Shown: positions 1 through 7,603 of the stretch, piece by piece
Numbering within the stretch: the first letter of the stretch is position 1
How the letters are laid out: each line of letters starts with the position of its first letter
From: an uncultured Lactobacillus sp.
Lineage (GTDB): Bacteria; Bacillota; Bacilli; Lactobacillales; Lactobacillaceae
Length of the DNA: 64,000 bases
Assembly (NCBI GenBank): GCA_937874185.1
Contig: CALNAK010000020.1
Location: forward strand, 284,788 to 348,787
Reading direction: 5' to 3'
Notes under the pieces: generated by a model
What the model was told of the DNA's origin: nothing
Seen by the model: only the letters and a program-made list of their open reading frames with translations
The model's database searches: none
Translations under genes and position numbers: made by a program

Positions 1-79
1 AGGTAAATATCAGTTCACCTAAAGCATTGATAACTGATGTACTACCAGCTTTTATTAATTGTAATTTATTATCTTTCAT
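1..79 (-). CDS. N-terminal part of an unidentified protein
   Basis: An ATG at 79 on the minus strand opens a frame that runs off the window edge after 26 residues (begins MKDNKLQLIKAGSTS). The segment reads as one amphipathic helix, as at the N-terminus of a TetR-type regulator, but there is too little to assign a family. A 6+6 bp dyad at 154-167 lies upstream and could be its operator. Function not recognised. Confidence 0.4.
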   Translation of the reverse strand, partial: MKDNKLQLIKAGSTSVINALGELIFT

Positions 80-153
80 GGTTTTCGCTTCAAATCTATG
101 ATTTATTTATGAAGGTTATAGCACCATTTATTTCGTGAAAATCAATTTCTGAC

Positions 154-167
154 TAACAGGTCTGTTA
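154..167. promoter_or_regulatory. Candidate operator dyad
   Basis: TAACAG-GT-CTGTTA is a 6-bp inverted repeat with a 2-bp centre, in the gap between the minus-strand gene at the left edge and the SOS operon. Size and position fit a TetR-type operator; the binding protein is inferred only. Confidence 0.3.
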
Positions 168-211
168 TTGAGTTTAAGAGGTAAATTTCAAAAAATTAAT
201 TAAATTGAAGA

Positions 212-225
212 CGAACAAAAGTTTG
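212..225. promoter_or_regulatory. LexA (SOS) box
   Basis: CGAACAAAAGTTTG matches the Gram-positive LexA/DinR consensus CGAACRNRYGTTYG at 13 of 14 positions. It lies just upstream of a TATAAT (231-236), so bound repressor would block the promoter of the Y-family polymerase operon. SOS control of such polymerases is established; here it is inferred from the motif. Confidence 0.75.
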
Positions 226-230
226 CATAG

Positions 231-236
231 TATAAT
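231..236 (+). promoter_or_regulatory. -10 element of the SOS operon
   Basis: A perfect TATAAT. The best -35 candidate (TTGAAG, 205-210) is 20 bp away, which is long, so the LexA box sits inside a promoter with poor -35 contact. Confidence 0.5.
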
Positions 237-251
237 ATAAGTAAATAAAGG

Positions 252-271
252 CGAGTGCAAAGTTGCACTCG
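252..271 (+). other. Leader hairpin before the polymerase gene
   Basis: CGAGTGCA and TGCACTCG form a perfect 8-bp stem with a 4-nt loop, followed by TTTTG, between the -10 element and the ribosome site. It could be a weak attenuator or an extra operator. The T-run is too short to call a terminator. Confidence 0.4.
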
Positions 272-299
272 TTTTGTCGTTGACTGGGGGAGTTATAAA

Positions 300-1820
300 A
301 TGGAGAAACAAAGAACGTATATGGCAATTGATTTAAAATCATTTTATGCCTCAGTTGAATGTATTGATCATGACCTTGATCCATTGAATGCCAATTTGGT
401 TGTAGCTGATAATTCCCGGACAGATAAGACAATTTGTTTGGCCGTATCACCAGCTTTGAAACAGTTTGGAGTTCCCGGAAGACCTCGCTTGTATCAAGTT
501 GAACAAATTGTTAATAAATTGAATTGGAAACGAGCAGAAGGCACGCAGAATCACCGATTAACTAAATATGCGTCAATTAATCGTCAACATTTGTTGAAGT
601 CACCAACGTTAAAAATTGGTTATCAAGTTGTTAAACCAAGAATGAATTTTTACATGCATAAAAGTGCTGAAATTTATGGAATTTATTTGCGATTCATTGC
701 AGCCAAGAATATCCACGTTTACTCGATTGATGAGGTATTAATGGATGTGACCGATTATCTGGAACAGCATCAAGTACCGGCCCATGTTTTGGCAAAAATG
801 ATTATCCAAGAAATACAAGCTGAAACTGGTATCACGGCTACTGCTGGTATTGGAACTAATTTGTATTTAGCTAAAGTTGCCATGGATATCGTGGCTAAGC
901 ATATTCCTGGTGATGAAGATGGTGTGCGGATTGCTCAGATGGATGAACAACAATATCGACGTCTATTGTGGGCACATCAACCATTAACTGATTTTTGGCG
1001 GATCGGTAAGGGTACGGCGACACGATTAGAGAAATTAGGACTGCTGACTATGGGGGATGTAGCTCGGTGTTCTTTGGGGACGCTTTCTGATAAAAAGAAT
1101 GAAGAGATACTCTATCAAGAATTTGGTAAGAATGCTGAATTGATTATTGATCATGCTTGGGGTCATGAAACCGCCACACTAGAAGATATTAAAAACTATC
1201 GTTCCAGTGATCATGGACTTTATTCCAGTCAGGTTTTGATGAAACCAACTTCGTATGATGATGGACTAAAAGTGCTCGGCGGGATGAGTGACAATTTGGC
1301 ATTAGATTTGGTTCAGAAAAATGCAGTTACTAATTCGGTAGGAATAATTGTTGATTATGATATCAAGAGTTTACAAATGGATGGAAGTTTTAATGGTACA
1401 TTGGTGACTGACTATTATGGAAGAAAAGTTCCGAAATCAGATCATGCCAAGATGAAATTGGACGTGCCAACATCGTCTTCTCGAGAATTAAAGAAGGCTT
1501 TTAAAAATATCTATGCTCAAACTAATACTAAAATGTTGATTCGAAGAATAACTCTGACGGCTACTAATTTAGTTGATGAAACTGACGCAAAAAAAGCTCG
1601 TCAATTTAAACAAACGAGTTTATTTGGTAATGCCGAAGCAGAAATAGTTGAAGATAAAATAGCCCAAGATAAACGCCAAAGTGATCGAAAGATTCAAGAA
1701 ATGATTCTTGATCTACAAAAGAAATTTGATAATAAAAATGTTATTTTGAAAGCTTCGGATTTGGAAAAAGGTTCAACTACAATTGAAAGAAATAACCAGA
1801 TTGGAGGTCATCACGCTTAA
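300..1820 (+). CDS. Y-family (UmuC-like) translesion DNA polymerase
   Basis: 506-residue Y-family polymerase of the Firmicute UvrX/UmuC type, which copies damaged DNA with low fidelity. The N-terminal palm carries the metal-binding aspartate (D11, followed by FYASVE) and the catalytic SIDEV motif (about residues 142-146). A helix-hairpin-helix stretch (about 225-265) and a little-finger domain follow. I start at ATG 300 because GGGGGAG precedes it; an upstream in-frame ATG at 255 lies inside the leader hairpin region. The stop overlaps the next ATG by one base (TAATG), so it is translationally coupled to the YolD-like gene. A LexA box upstream supports SOS induction. In this family the YolD-type partner is usual. 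Confidence 0.9.
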   Translation: MEKQRTYMAIDLKSFYASVECIDHDLDPLNANLVVADNSRTDKTICLAVSPALKQFGVPGRPRLYQVEQIVNKLNWKRAEGTQNHRLTKYASINRQHLLKSPTLKIGYQVVKPRMNFYMHKSAEIYGIYLRFIAAKNIHVYSIDEVLMDVTDYLEQHQVPAHVLAKMIIQEIQAETGITATAGIGTNLYLAKVAMDIVAKHIPGDEDGVRIAQMDEQQYRRLLWAHQPLTDFWRIGKGTATRLEKLGLLTMGDVARCSLGTLSDKKNEEILYQEFGKNAELIIDHAWGHETATLEDIKNYRSSDHGLYSSQVLMKPTSYDDGLKVLGGMSDNLALDLVQKNAVTNSVGIIVDYDIKSLQMDGSFNGTLVTDYYGRKVPKSDHAKMKLDVPTSSSRELKKAFKNIYAQTNTKMLIRRITLTATNLVDETDAKKARQFKQTSLFGNAEAEIVEDKIAQDKRQSDRKIQEMILDLQKKFDNKNVILKASDLEKGSTTIERNNQIGGHHA

Positions 1821-2248
1821 TGGACGAGAAGAGATTGATTGAAAAGAAGATATTTAATGATACTTCAGCGTATCAAGATATTATGGATATGCCATATCAT
1901 CCATCAAAACGTCATATGGCAATGAATCAACTAGATAGGGCAGCTCAGTTTGCGCCGTTTGGTGCTCTAGTTGGATTCAATAGTTTGATTAAAGATAAAA
2001 CTAAAATGTATTCCTTGAAGAAATATTCTAATTTCGAACAGGAAACCCAAATACAACGACAATTAAAGTATTTAATTGTTCATTCAAAAGATGTTGATGT
2101 GAACTATTTCAATGATGAGTCGGGTTATTATGAACATGTAAAAGGTAAATTGAAGGATATTGATTGGAAGAAGGGCCGAGTTACCTTTGGTGAGACTTCA
2201 ATAGTGATTCTTAATATTAGAGGTATAAAGTTAATAAAAAAGGATTGA
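1820..2248 (+). CDS. YolD-like protein
   Basis: 142 residues, a typical YolD-like size. The family is recognised by the segment around residues 22-55 (MPYHPSKRHMAMNQLDRAAQFAPFGAL, read in part). YolD proteins are almost always encoded beside UmuC-type polymerases; the E. coli UmuD analogy is a prediction, not proven. The gene overlaps the polymerase stop by one base. Its TGA stop (2246-2248) lies inside the left arm of the operon terminator, and the IS element begins two bases after it. Confidence 0.85.
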   Translation: MDEKRLIEKKIFNDTSAYQDIMDMPYHPSKRHMAMNQLDRAAQFAPFGALVGFNSLIKDKTKMYSLKKYSNFEQETQIQRQLKYLIVHSKDVDVNYFNDESGYYEHVKGKLKDIDWKKGRVTFGETSIVILNIRGIKLIKKD

Positions 2249-2249
2249 G
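2236..2249 (+). terminator. Left half of an IS-split terminator
   Basis: AAAAAAGGATTGAG is the left arm of a rho-independent terminator. Its partner arm, TCTCAATCC plus six T, is at 3757-3771, 1.5 kb away beyond the IS element. Rejoining the flanks and removing one GAG copy gives a 15-bp stem, AAAAAAGGATTGAGA, around an 8-nt loop TAATTATG. Confidence 0.8.
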
Positions 2250-2309
2250 TGAAGTGAACCCCAATAATTGGAGTGAATTTCATTAATATGTTTGATCACA
2301 GAAATGTGG

Positions 2310-3176
2310 TCAGGCATATTTTTTTTGATATTTATTTCTCATTTCAACTGGTGTTAGCCAATTGTTTGATTGTCGAATTCGTTTATTATTATAAAATTTG
2401 ATCCATTTAGATATTGCTTGCTCCAATTGTTTTTGTGTTGCGTATTTATGATTCAGCACAGTTCCTATCTTTAATTGATGGATCAGGCTTTCAGTTGGAG
2501 CGTTGTCGCAAGGCGACGACTTGTGAGACATACTTTGTCTAATGTAGTTTCTTCTCAACATGCATTGATATTTTCCCGATTGGTATTGAGTTCCTTGATC
2601 TGAATGTATTGTCGTTAAATATCCAGTATCCTTAGTCATTTTTAGAACCGGCAGAAGAGACTCGATAATAAAGTCAGTATTTGGATGCAATGAGGTGCTA
2701 TAAGAAAATATTTCTCCTGAGTAAAAATCAGTGAAGATCGAAAGATAAAGTCTTTCATCCGTGGTCTCAAATCCCCACCTTGCCTCAGTCACATCAGTAC
2801 CAATTTTTTGTAAGGGACGGTCTGTCATGAATCTTTGGTTAATATGGTTCTTATGCTCTCCACCTTTACTGCCTTCATAACTGTTATATTTGGCTGTTTT
2901 CTTTTCATAGGAATGGCTGAGAAGATCATTCTGCTTCATTACTCGTAGAACCCTTTTGTGATTTACAGAGTCTTCTCCACGAGAGTTTCTTATTGAATTG
3001 ACCATTCGAGTTAGTGGACGATAGCCTAGGCTTTCAGCCTCGCTATCTTCATCACGTATAGATTTTATATCTTTAATGATTGATAAATCCGAATCATATT
3101 GAGAACCATAATTTCTCTTACGTGCATCAAAATAACTGCTAGAACTCATTCCAGCAATTTTTAGTAATATGGACAA
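2310..3176 (-). CDS. IS3-family transposase OrfB (DDE integrase domain)
   Basis: 288 residues from a TTG. The N-terminal half is the HTH_21 region typical of OrfB; the C-terminal half is an rve (DDE) core with D in IGTDVTEARW, D in TIHSDQGTQYQS and E in NAPTESLIHQLK. The frame is open upstream through the end of orfA, so the real product is probably an OrfAB fusion made by -1 frameshifting at G-AAA-AAG (3218-3212 on the minus strand), as is established for this family. Confidence 0.92.
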   Translation of the reverse strand: MSILLKIAGMSSSSYFDARKRNYGSQYDSDLSIIKDIKSIRDEDSEAESLGYRPLTRMVNSIRNSRGEDSVNHKRVLRVMKQNDLLSHSYEKKTAKYNSYEGSKGGEHKNHINQRFMTDRPLQKIGTDVTEARWGFETTDERLYLSIFTDFYSGEIFSYSTSLHPNTDFIIESLLPVLKMTKDTGYLTTIHSDQGTQYQSGKYQCMLRRNYIRQSMSHKSSPCDNAPTESLIHQLKIGTVLNHKYATQKQLEQAISKWIKFYNNKRIRQSNNWLTPVEMRNKYQKKYA

Positions 3177-3199
3177 CCTATATTTAGGCCGCAGTGAAT

Positions 3200-3697
3200 C
3201 TATCGCTTTGGCTTTTTCTCTGTTCGATCCATTACGGCCTTCAATTTTTTTAGGTATGCATTCTCAGCTTCTAAGTATTCAAGGCGTTTCTTTAATTCTT
3301 TATTCTCTTCTGATGGAGTTAATTTCTTTTTTTCAGACATAGTTGTGACTCGCTTCCTGCGGTCGGAGAAACTATCTATTCCATGCAGATCATATTGATG
3401 TTTCCATTGCCATATTGTTCCTTGGTTAGAAATATCAAAATGGTCTGCGGTCTCCGGATACGAAGCATTGTGTTTCACCAACCAAGTAATTACTTTCATT
3501 TTGAAGTAAGGAGAGTATCTTGGCAACGTCTTTGACCTGACAATACCGGATAAACCATGTTTTTCCCATAATCTTACCCAGCTAAGGATTGTATCTTCCT
3601 TAGATACCCGCAGTTTTCTAGCAATGGTGGTACTTCCAATACCATTTTTATAAAGCTTGATTGCTTCTATTTTTGTTTCAATATTATATTTAGCCAT
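3200..3697 (-). CDS. IS3-family transposase OrfA (HTH plus leucine zipper)
   Basis: 165 residues with two helix-turn-helix segments (residues about 10-55 and 65-110) and a C-terminal coiled coil (about 128-155, EENKELKKRLEYLEAENAYL). It binds the IS ends. The stop at 3202-3200 lies just beyond the AAAAAG slippage site that would join it to OrfB. This longer OrfA with two HTH units is typical of the IS150 subgroup. Confidence 0.9.
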   Translation of the reverse strand: MAKYNIETKIEAIKLYKNGIGSTTIARKLRVSKEDTILSWVRLWEKHGLSGIVRSKTLPRYSPYFKMKVITWLVKHNASYPETADHFDISNQGTIWQWKHQYDLHGIDSFSDRRKRVTTMSEKKKLTPSEENKELKKRLEYLEAENAYLKKLKAVMDRTEKKPKR

Positions 3698-3756
3698 AGA
3701 AAAACCCCTTGGTTGGATTTCTCCAACTCAAGGGGTTCACTTTAGAGATAATTATG

Positions 3757-3771
3757 TCTCAATCCTTTTTT
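3757..3771 (+). terminator. Right half of the IS-split terminator
   Basis: TCTCAATCC followed by six T, complementary to the arm at 2236-2249. Now separated from it by the IS element. Confidence 0.75.
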
Positions 3772-3799
3772 AAGCTATTTATAAGTTGCATTGACAATG

Positions 3800-3836
3800 A
3801 TTAGAATATAATTAATAATATTAACTATATTCTAAT
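3800..3836. promoter_or_regulatory. Inverted repeat in the deaminase promoter region
   Basis: ATTAGAATATA and TATATTCTAAT are perfect 11-bp arms separated by 15 bp, just downstream of a TTGACA (3791-3796) and immediately before the SD of the deaminase gene. The position suits a repressor operator; no regulator gene is adjacent. Confidence 0.45.
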
Positions 3837-3853
3837 TAGAGAAGGCGAACGAT

Positions 3854-4267
3854 TTGGACATCTGGGAGAAATTATATTTAGCAGCAAAACCATTGTACAA
3901 TCCACATGAGGTTAACAATTTTATTTATGCTAATAATGTGGTTTGTGCGCTTGAAAGTAAATCTGGCAAAATTTATACCGGCTACTGTATCGAGGGTTTG
4001 TGCGGAACAATGAATTTATGTGCTGAAAGAGTAGCTATGATCAATATGTTACAAGGTGGCGAAACTGAAATAAAACGTATTATTGCTTTTAGAGATACAC
4101 CACCAGAAGGCTTGGGCGGTATGCCTTGTGGGGTTTGTCGTGAAACAATGATGGAATTTTCTAAGAACAATCAAAATACTGAAATTATGATGAATTATCA
4201 AGCAAGAGAAACTGTTACTTTGAAAGAATTGCTTCCTAAGTGGTGGGGTGGGGACAGAATTAGCTAA
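3854..4267 (+). CDS. Cytidine/blasticidin-S deaminase-like zinc enzyme
   Basis: 137 residues, the length of homotetrameric cytidine deaminases. Zinc-site motifs are complete: C56-A57-E58 (Cys ligand and catalytic Glu) and P91-C92-G-V-C95-R-E. The C-terminal ELLPKWWG resembles blasticidin-S deaminase more than housekeeping Cdd. It would hydrolytically deaminate a cytosine nucleoside or analogue; the substrate cannot be told. The start is TTG with AGAAGG upstream. It is a lone gene behind a strong inverted repeat. Confidence 0.8.
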   Translation: MDIWEKLYLAAKPLYNPHEVNNFIYANNVVCALESKSGKIYTGYCIEGLCGTMNLCAERVAMINMLQGGETEIKRIIAFRDTPPEGLGGMPCGVCRETMMEFSKNNQNTEIMMNYQARETVTLKELLPKWWGGDRIS

Positions 4268-4344
4268 AATAATTCAAATTTAATTTGATAAATCAAACTG
4301 GTGAAAACGCTTAATCGGAACTATAATTTAGGTGGAAGATATTT

Positions 4345-4953
4345 ATGAATAATATGATAAGAAGGATAGTGATTGAGATGAGTTTAACTTTTGGTCGCAA
4401 AATTAATTATTCGCCTTTATTGGTTACTTTAATTATCAGTGTGCTTATCGGATATTTCTTATTTCTAATATCTCATCAAGTTTCGATTGGAATCATATTT
4501 GGAATTATTAGTCTGATTGTAATTCCTTTTATCTATTCACTAAATTTGTCTGGATCATATGGATATTGGACAATTGATGATAATGGAATTAATAGTTCTG
4601 ATTACAGTACGACAGGTAAAAAAATTAAAGCAATTTTATTGCCTAATATTGAAAAAGAATCATCTGTAAAGTTTGATGAGATTAAATCTTTTTCATTAGT
4701 AGTTGGTCAAGGTATGAGTGCTCCAAAGGGTATTGGTCCAGACGGTGCAATTGCAGCTAGTTTCTATGTGGTTGATTCAGCAATGCAATATTATTCAAGT
4801 CCTTATTATTTATCTTTGGAATTGAATAATGGTCAAGAGATTGATTTAGATTTATCAGCCAATGCAGACAACAAGAATGAGGTAGAAAAAGCAATCAAAC
4901 TTATTGAATCGAATACTGATATCAAACCTAAATTAATGAAACAACGTGTCTAA
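4345..4953 (+). CDS. Membrane protein of unknown function
   Basis: 202 residues. Two adjacent hydrophobic segments (about 25-42 and 46-68) are followed by a soluble domain of about 130 residues containing YGYWTIDDNGI and a Gly-rich stretch (about 128-140). It resembles bacterial PH-like or YcxB-type proteins (membrane hairpin plus cytosolic beta domain), but I do not recognise a named family. GGTGGAAG is correctly placed before ATG 4345. Confidence 0.7.
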   Translation: MNNMIRRIVIEMSLTFGRKINYSPLLVTLIISVLIGYFLFLISHQVSIGIIFGIISLIVIPFIYSLNLSGSYGYWTIDDNGINSSDYSTTGKKIKAILLPNIEKESSVKFDEIKSFSLVVGQGMSAPKGIGPDGAIAASFYVVDSAMQYYSSPYYLSLELNNGQEIDLDLSANADNKNEVEKAIKLIESNTDIKPKLMKQRV

Positions 4954-5024
4954 TAAGAGCAAAAAAATGACAAAACTAATTAAAAAGTATAACGTCATAG
5001 ATAAATTTATTTGAGGTTATAACT

Positions 5025-5171
5025 ATGAAGAATAATAAACTGTCAAAGGCAGATAAAATTAAATTATTAAGTAAAGCATCACAAGCTAAGCTAGAGGAAA
5101 TTAGAGAGCAGCAACATTTAAAAACTATAGAAGAAGCTTATGACTATTTGGTTAGTTTTACAAAACAATAA
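5025..5171 (+). CDS. Small hypothetical protein (48 aa)
   Basis: ATG at 5025 with GAGGTT upstream encodes 48 residues, rich in Lys, Glu and Gln and probably entirely helical (middle AKLEEIREQQHLKTIEEAYD). A strong terminator follows directly, supporting a real transcript. No family recognised. Confidence 0.5.
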   Translation: MKNNKLSKADKIKLLSKASQAKLEEIREQQHLKTIEEAYDYLVSFTKQ

Positions 5172-5172
5172 T

Positions 5173-5217
5173 GGAGGTTTGAATTTATCATAATTCGAAT
5201 CTTCATTTTTATTTTAT
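5173..5217 (+). terminator. Rho-independent terminator
   Basis: A 13-bp stem (GGAGGTTTGAATT with AATTCGAATCTTC, some G-U pairs), loop TATCAT, then ATTTTTATTTT. Confidence 0.7.
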
Positions 5218-5264
5218 TTGAACCTGTGTTAGACTTACTCAATATTTATTTAAAGGAGAATTCT

Positions 5265-5762
5265 ATGCGTTGGGTTCCAGTATTAGTAATATTAGTTTTA
5301 GTATTTGTAGCTGGATTCTTTACTATACGAGTAGAGAACTCTAAGAAACGTCGACTTACTTGGATTGTTTTAATCTATTTAGCTTGTTTGAGTGGTATTT
5401 TGTTCACGCCAATCTCATTTGATGGATCGTCAATCTACATTATGCCGGCGGGAATTGGTAGAGTAAATCTCACAAGATTATACTTGCACGGTCTAGGATT
5501 TATGGAGAATATTATTCTTACTATTCCATTAGGAATGATAGTTAAAAAATTAATACCACAAATTCCATTAGTAGTTGTTGGAATATTAGGAGTTGTTACT
5601 GGTGCGTTGATTGAGTCATTGCAATTTTACATGTCAAATCACTGGTTAATTAATCGTAGTAGTGATATTAATGATGTGATTGCCAATGCAATTGGAATTT
5701 TTGTTGGTGGTCTGATAATTGTTGGTTATCAATACTTTCAGAATGAAAAAAATTTACAATAA
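5265..5762 (+). CDS. VanZ-like membrane protein
   Basis: 165 residues from ATG 5265 (AAGGAG 10 bases upstream); an in-frame ATG at 5226 lacks a site. VanZ-like proteins have four to five membrane helices; here the hydrophobic segments are near residues 5-22, 32-50, 80-100, 103-122 and 138-155. The signature is the pair FTPISF...PAGIGRVNL and the late NRSSDINDVIANAIG. VanZ lowers teicoplanin sensitivity in enterococci by an unknown mechanism; the role here is not known. A close paralogue is at 32776-33285. Confidence 0.85.
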   Translation: MRWVPVLVILVLVFVAGFFTIRVENSKKRRLTWIVLIYLACLSGILFTPISFDGSSIYIMPAGIGRVNLTRLYLHGLGFMENIILTIPLGMIVKKLIPQIPLVVVGILGVVTGALIESLQFYMSNHWLINRSSDINDVIANAIGIFVGGLIIVGYQYFQNEKNLQ

Positions 5763-5841
5763 TAATTTGTCGATGGGATTAGGCTAGTTTGCCAGTTCTG
5801 TCGACTTTTTCTATTTTCAAGCAGTGCATTAGATAATATTA

Positions 5842-5893
5842 GCTATTTCGTATACTTGTAGACGTTTTCCTGCTTGCACCATGTCGAAATAGC
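5842..5893. promoter_or_regulatory. Inverted repeat around the ABC-F promoter
   Basis: GCTATTTCG (5842-5850) and CGAAATAGC (5885-5893) are perfect 9-bp arms, 43 bp apart start to start. The right arm sits in the -35/-10 spacer. An outer imperfect repeat (5820-5831 with 5899-5909) brackets it. Because the promoter is inside, this is more likely a DNA operator than an RNA leader. Confidence 0.45.
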
Positions 5894-5902
5894 CAGTATA
5901 AT
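5874..5902 (+). promoter_or_regulatory. SigA promoter of the ABC-F gene
   Basis: TTGCAC (5874-5879), 17-bp spacer, TATAAT (5897-5902). It is near-consensus and leaves a leader of only about 30 nt before TTG 5941. Confidence 0.75.
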
Positions 5903-5940
5903 GCTTGCTAGACTACATTGAAGAAATGAGGATTATATAT

Positions 5941-7572
5941 TTGATTACTGTTAATAACGTAAGTTTGCACTATGCTGATCGGAAATTATTTGACGATGTG
6001 AATATTAAATTTGCACCTGGCAATTGTTATGGATTGATTGGTGCTAATGGTGCCGGTAAATCAACTTTTCTAAAAGTATTATCCGGGGAAATTCAACCAT
6101 CAACTGGTACCGTTACGCTTGGACCTAACGAGCGTTTGGCAACCTTAAAGCAAAATCACTTTGATTATGATGACTATACAGTTATGGAAACTGTTATTAT
6201 GGGCCACGCCGATTTGTATCGTATCATGCAAGAAAAAGATGCTATTTATGCTAAACCAGATTTTAATGAAGCAGATGGTATCAAAGCTGCCGATTTAGAA
6301 ACTGAATTTGGCGAAAAGGGTGGCTGGGAAGCTGAAGGTGAGGCTTCTCAAATGCTCCAAGGCTTAAATATTCCTGAAAGTCTTCATCAAGAAAAAATGG
6401 CCACATTAACTGCTGGTCAAAAAATTAAAGTCTTATTGGCACAAGCATTATTTGGTAAGCCTGACGTACTATTGTTGGACGAACCAACTAATGGTCTTGA
6501 TGTTGATTCGATTGATTGGCTAGAAGAATTCTTAATCAACTTTGAAAATACTGTTATCGTCGTATCCCATGATAGATACTTTTTAAACAAAGTTTGTACA
6601 AACATTGCTGATTTGGATTACAGCCAAATTAAACTTTATATGGGTAACTATGATTTCTGGTTGGAATCATCAGAACTTGCTCAAAAGATGAAGCAAGATT
6701 CAAATGCCAAAAAAGAAGAGAAAATCAAGGAATTACAAGAATTCGTTGCTCGTTTCTCAGCTAATGCTTCTAAATCAAAACAGGCTACTTCACGTAAGAA
6801 GATGCTTGATAAAATTACTTTAGACGACATTCAACCAAGTTCACGTCGTTATCCATTTATTAAATTTGTTCCTAATCGTGATATCGGTAATGATTTATTA
6901 AGAGTAGAAAATCTTTCATTAACAATTGACGGTAAACAAATTTTCAAGGATGTTAATTTCATTTTGAATAAAGATGATAAAGTAGCGTTCTTGGCAAAAA
7001 ATGATATGGTTACAACAGCTTTGTTCAGAGTTATCATGGGTGAGTTAACTCCAGATACTGGAACAATTACTTGGGGTGTTACAACAAGTAAAGCTTATTT
7101 ACCAAAAGATTTCAGCTCAATGTTCAATGAAGAAACTCCAATTATTGACTGGTTACGTCAGTTCGCTGAAAAGGGTGAAGATGACGATACTTTCTTGCGT
7201 GGTTTCTTAGGACGTATGTTGTTCTCTGGTGACGACGTTACTAAGATGGTTAACGTTCTATCCGGTGGTGAAAAAGTTCGTGTCATGTTATCTAAGATGA
7301 TGCTTTTGAAGTCAAATGTTCTTTTGATGGACGATCCAACAAACCATTTGGATTTGGAATCAATTACTGCTTTGAATAATAGTTTGATTGATTACAAAGG
7401 TTCAATTCTCTTTGCTTCACATGACCACCAATTCATTCAAACAATTGCTAACCGTTTGATCTACCTAACAGCTAATGGTGTTATTGACCGTGCCGATACT
7501 ACTTATGATGAATTCCGTAGTAATGCACAAGTCGAAAAACAAGTTGCTGATTTAGATGGTGGCGAAATTTAG
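5941..7572 (+). CDS. ABC-F ATPase (YbiT-type ribosome-associated)
   Basis: 543 residues from TTG 5941, chosen because GAGGA lies 8 nt upstream and the family begins MITVNNVSL-like; the longer frame from 5905 overlaps the promoter. Two ATP-binding domains are joined by a charged linker (about 240-295) with the family-specific FSANASKSKQATSR. Domain 1 has a normal Walker A (GANGAGKST) and LLLDEPT but a weak signature (TAGQK). Domain 2 has a good signature (LSGGEK), yet its Walker A reads AKNDMVTTALF, without the lysine, and its Walker B ends in DD, not DE. ABC-F proteins act on the ribosome and are not transporters; YbiT-type members tune translation. Confidence 0.88.
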   Translation: MITVNNVSLHYADRKLFDDVNIKFAPGNCYGLIGANGAGKSTFLKVLSGEIQPSTGTVTLGPNERLATLKQNHFDYDDYTVMETVIMGHADLYRIMQEKDAIYAKPDFNEADGIKAADLETEFGEKGGWEAEGEASQMLQGLNIPESLHQEKMATLTAGQKIKVLLAQALFGKPDVLLLDEPTNGLDVDSIDWLEEFLINFENTVIVVSHDRYFLNKVCTNIADLDYSQIKLYMGNYDFWLESSELAQKMKQDSNAKKEEKIKELQEFVARFSANASKSKQATSRKKMLDKITLDDIQPSSRRYPFIKFVPNRDIGNDLLRVENLSLTIDGKQIFKDVNFILNKDDKVAFLAKNDMVTTALFRVIMGELTPDTGTITWGVTTSKAYLPKDFSSMFNEETPIIDWLRQFAEKGEDDDTFLRGFLGRMLFSGDDVTKMVNVLSGGEKVRVMLSKMMLLKSNVLLMDDPTNHLDLESITALNNSLIDYKGSILFASHDHQFIQTIANRLIYLTANGVIDRADTTYDEFRSNAQVEKQVADLDGGEI

Positions 7573-7603
7573 TTATTCTGATAGTGCATAGTTTCCGTCT
7601 TCC

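Larger units (their letters stand above)
2250..3744 (-). mobile_element. IS3-family (IS150-like) insertion sequence
   Basis: 1495-bp element with imperfect terminal inverted repeats (TGAAGTGAACCCC left, TAAAGTGAACCCC right) and a further TGGAG match inside. It is flanked by a 3-bp direct repeat GAG (2247-2249 and 3745-3747), the duplication size usual in this family. It encodes OrfA and OrfB on the minus strand. All hallmark residues are present and the ends intact, so it looks capable of transposition. It landed inside the terminator of the SOS operon. Confidence 0.92.

Noticed and set aside
252..271. Leader hairpin as a full terminator
   Set aside because: Only four T follow an 8-bp stem and the operon gene begins 29 bases later; attenuator or operator is as far as the sequence supports.
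5820..5909. ABC-F leader repeats as an RNA attenuator
   Set aside because: A near-consensus promoter (5874-5902) lies inside the structure, so most of it would not be transcribed with the gene.
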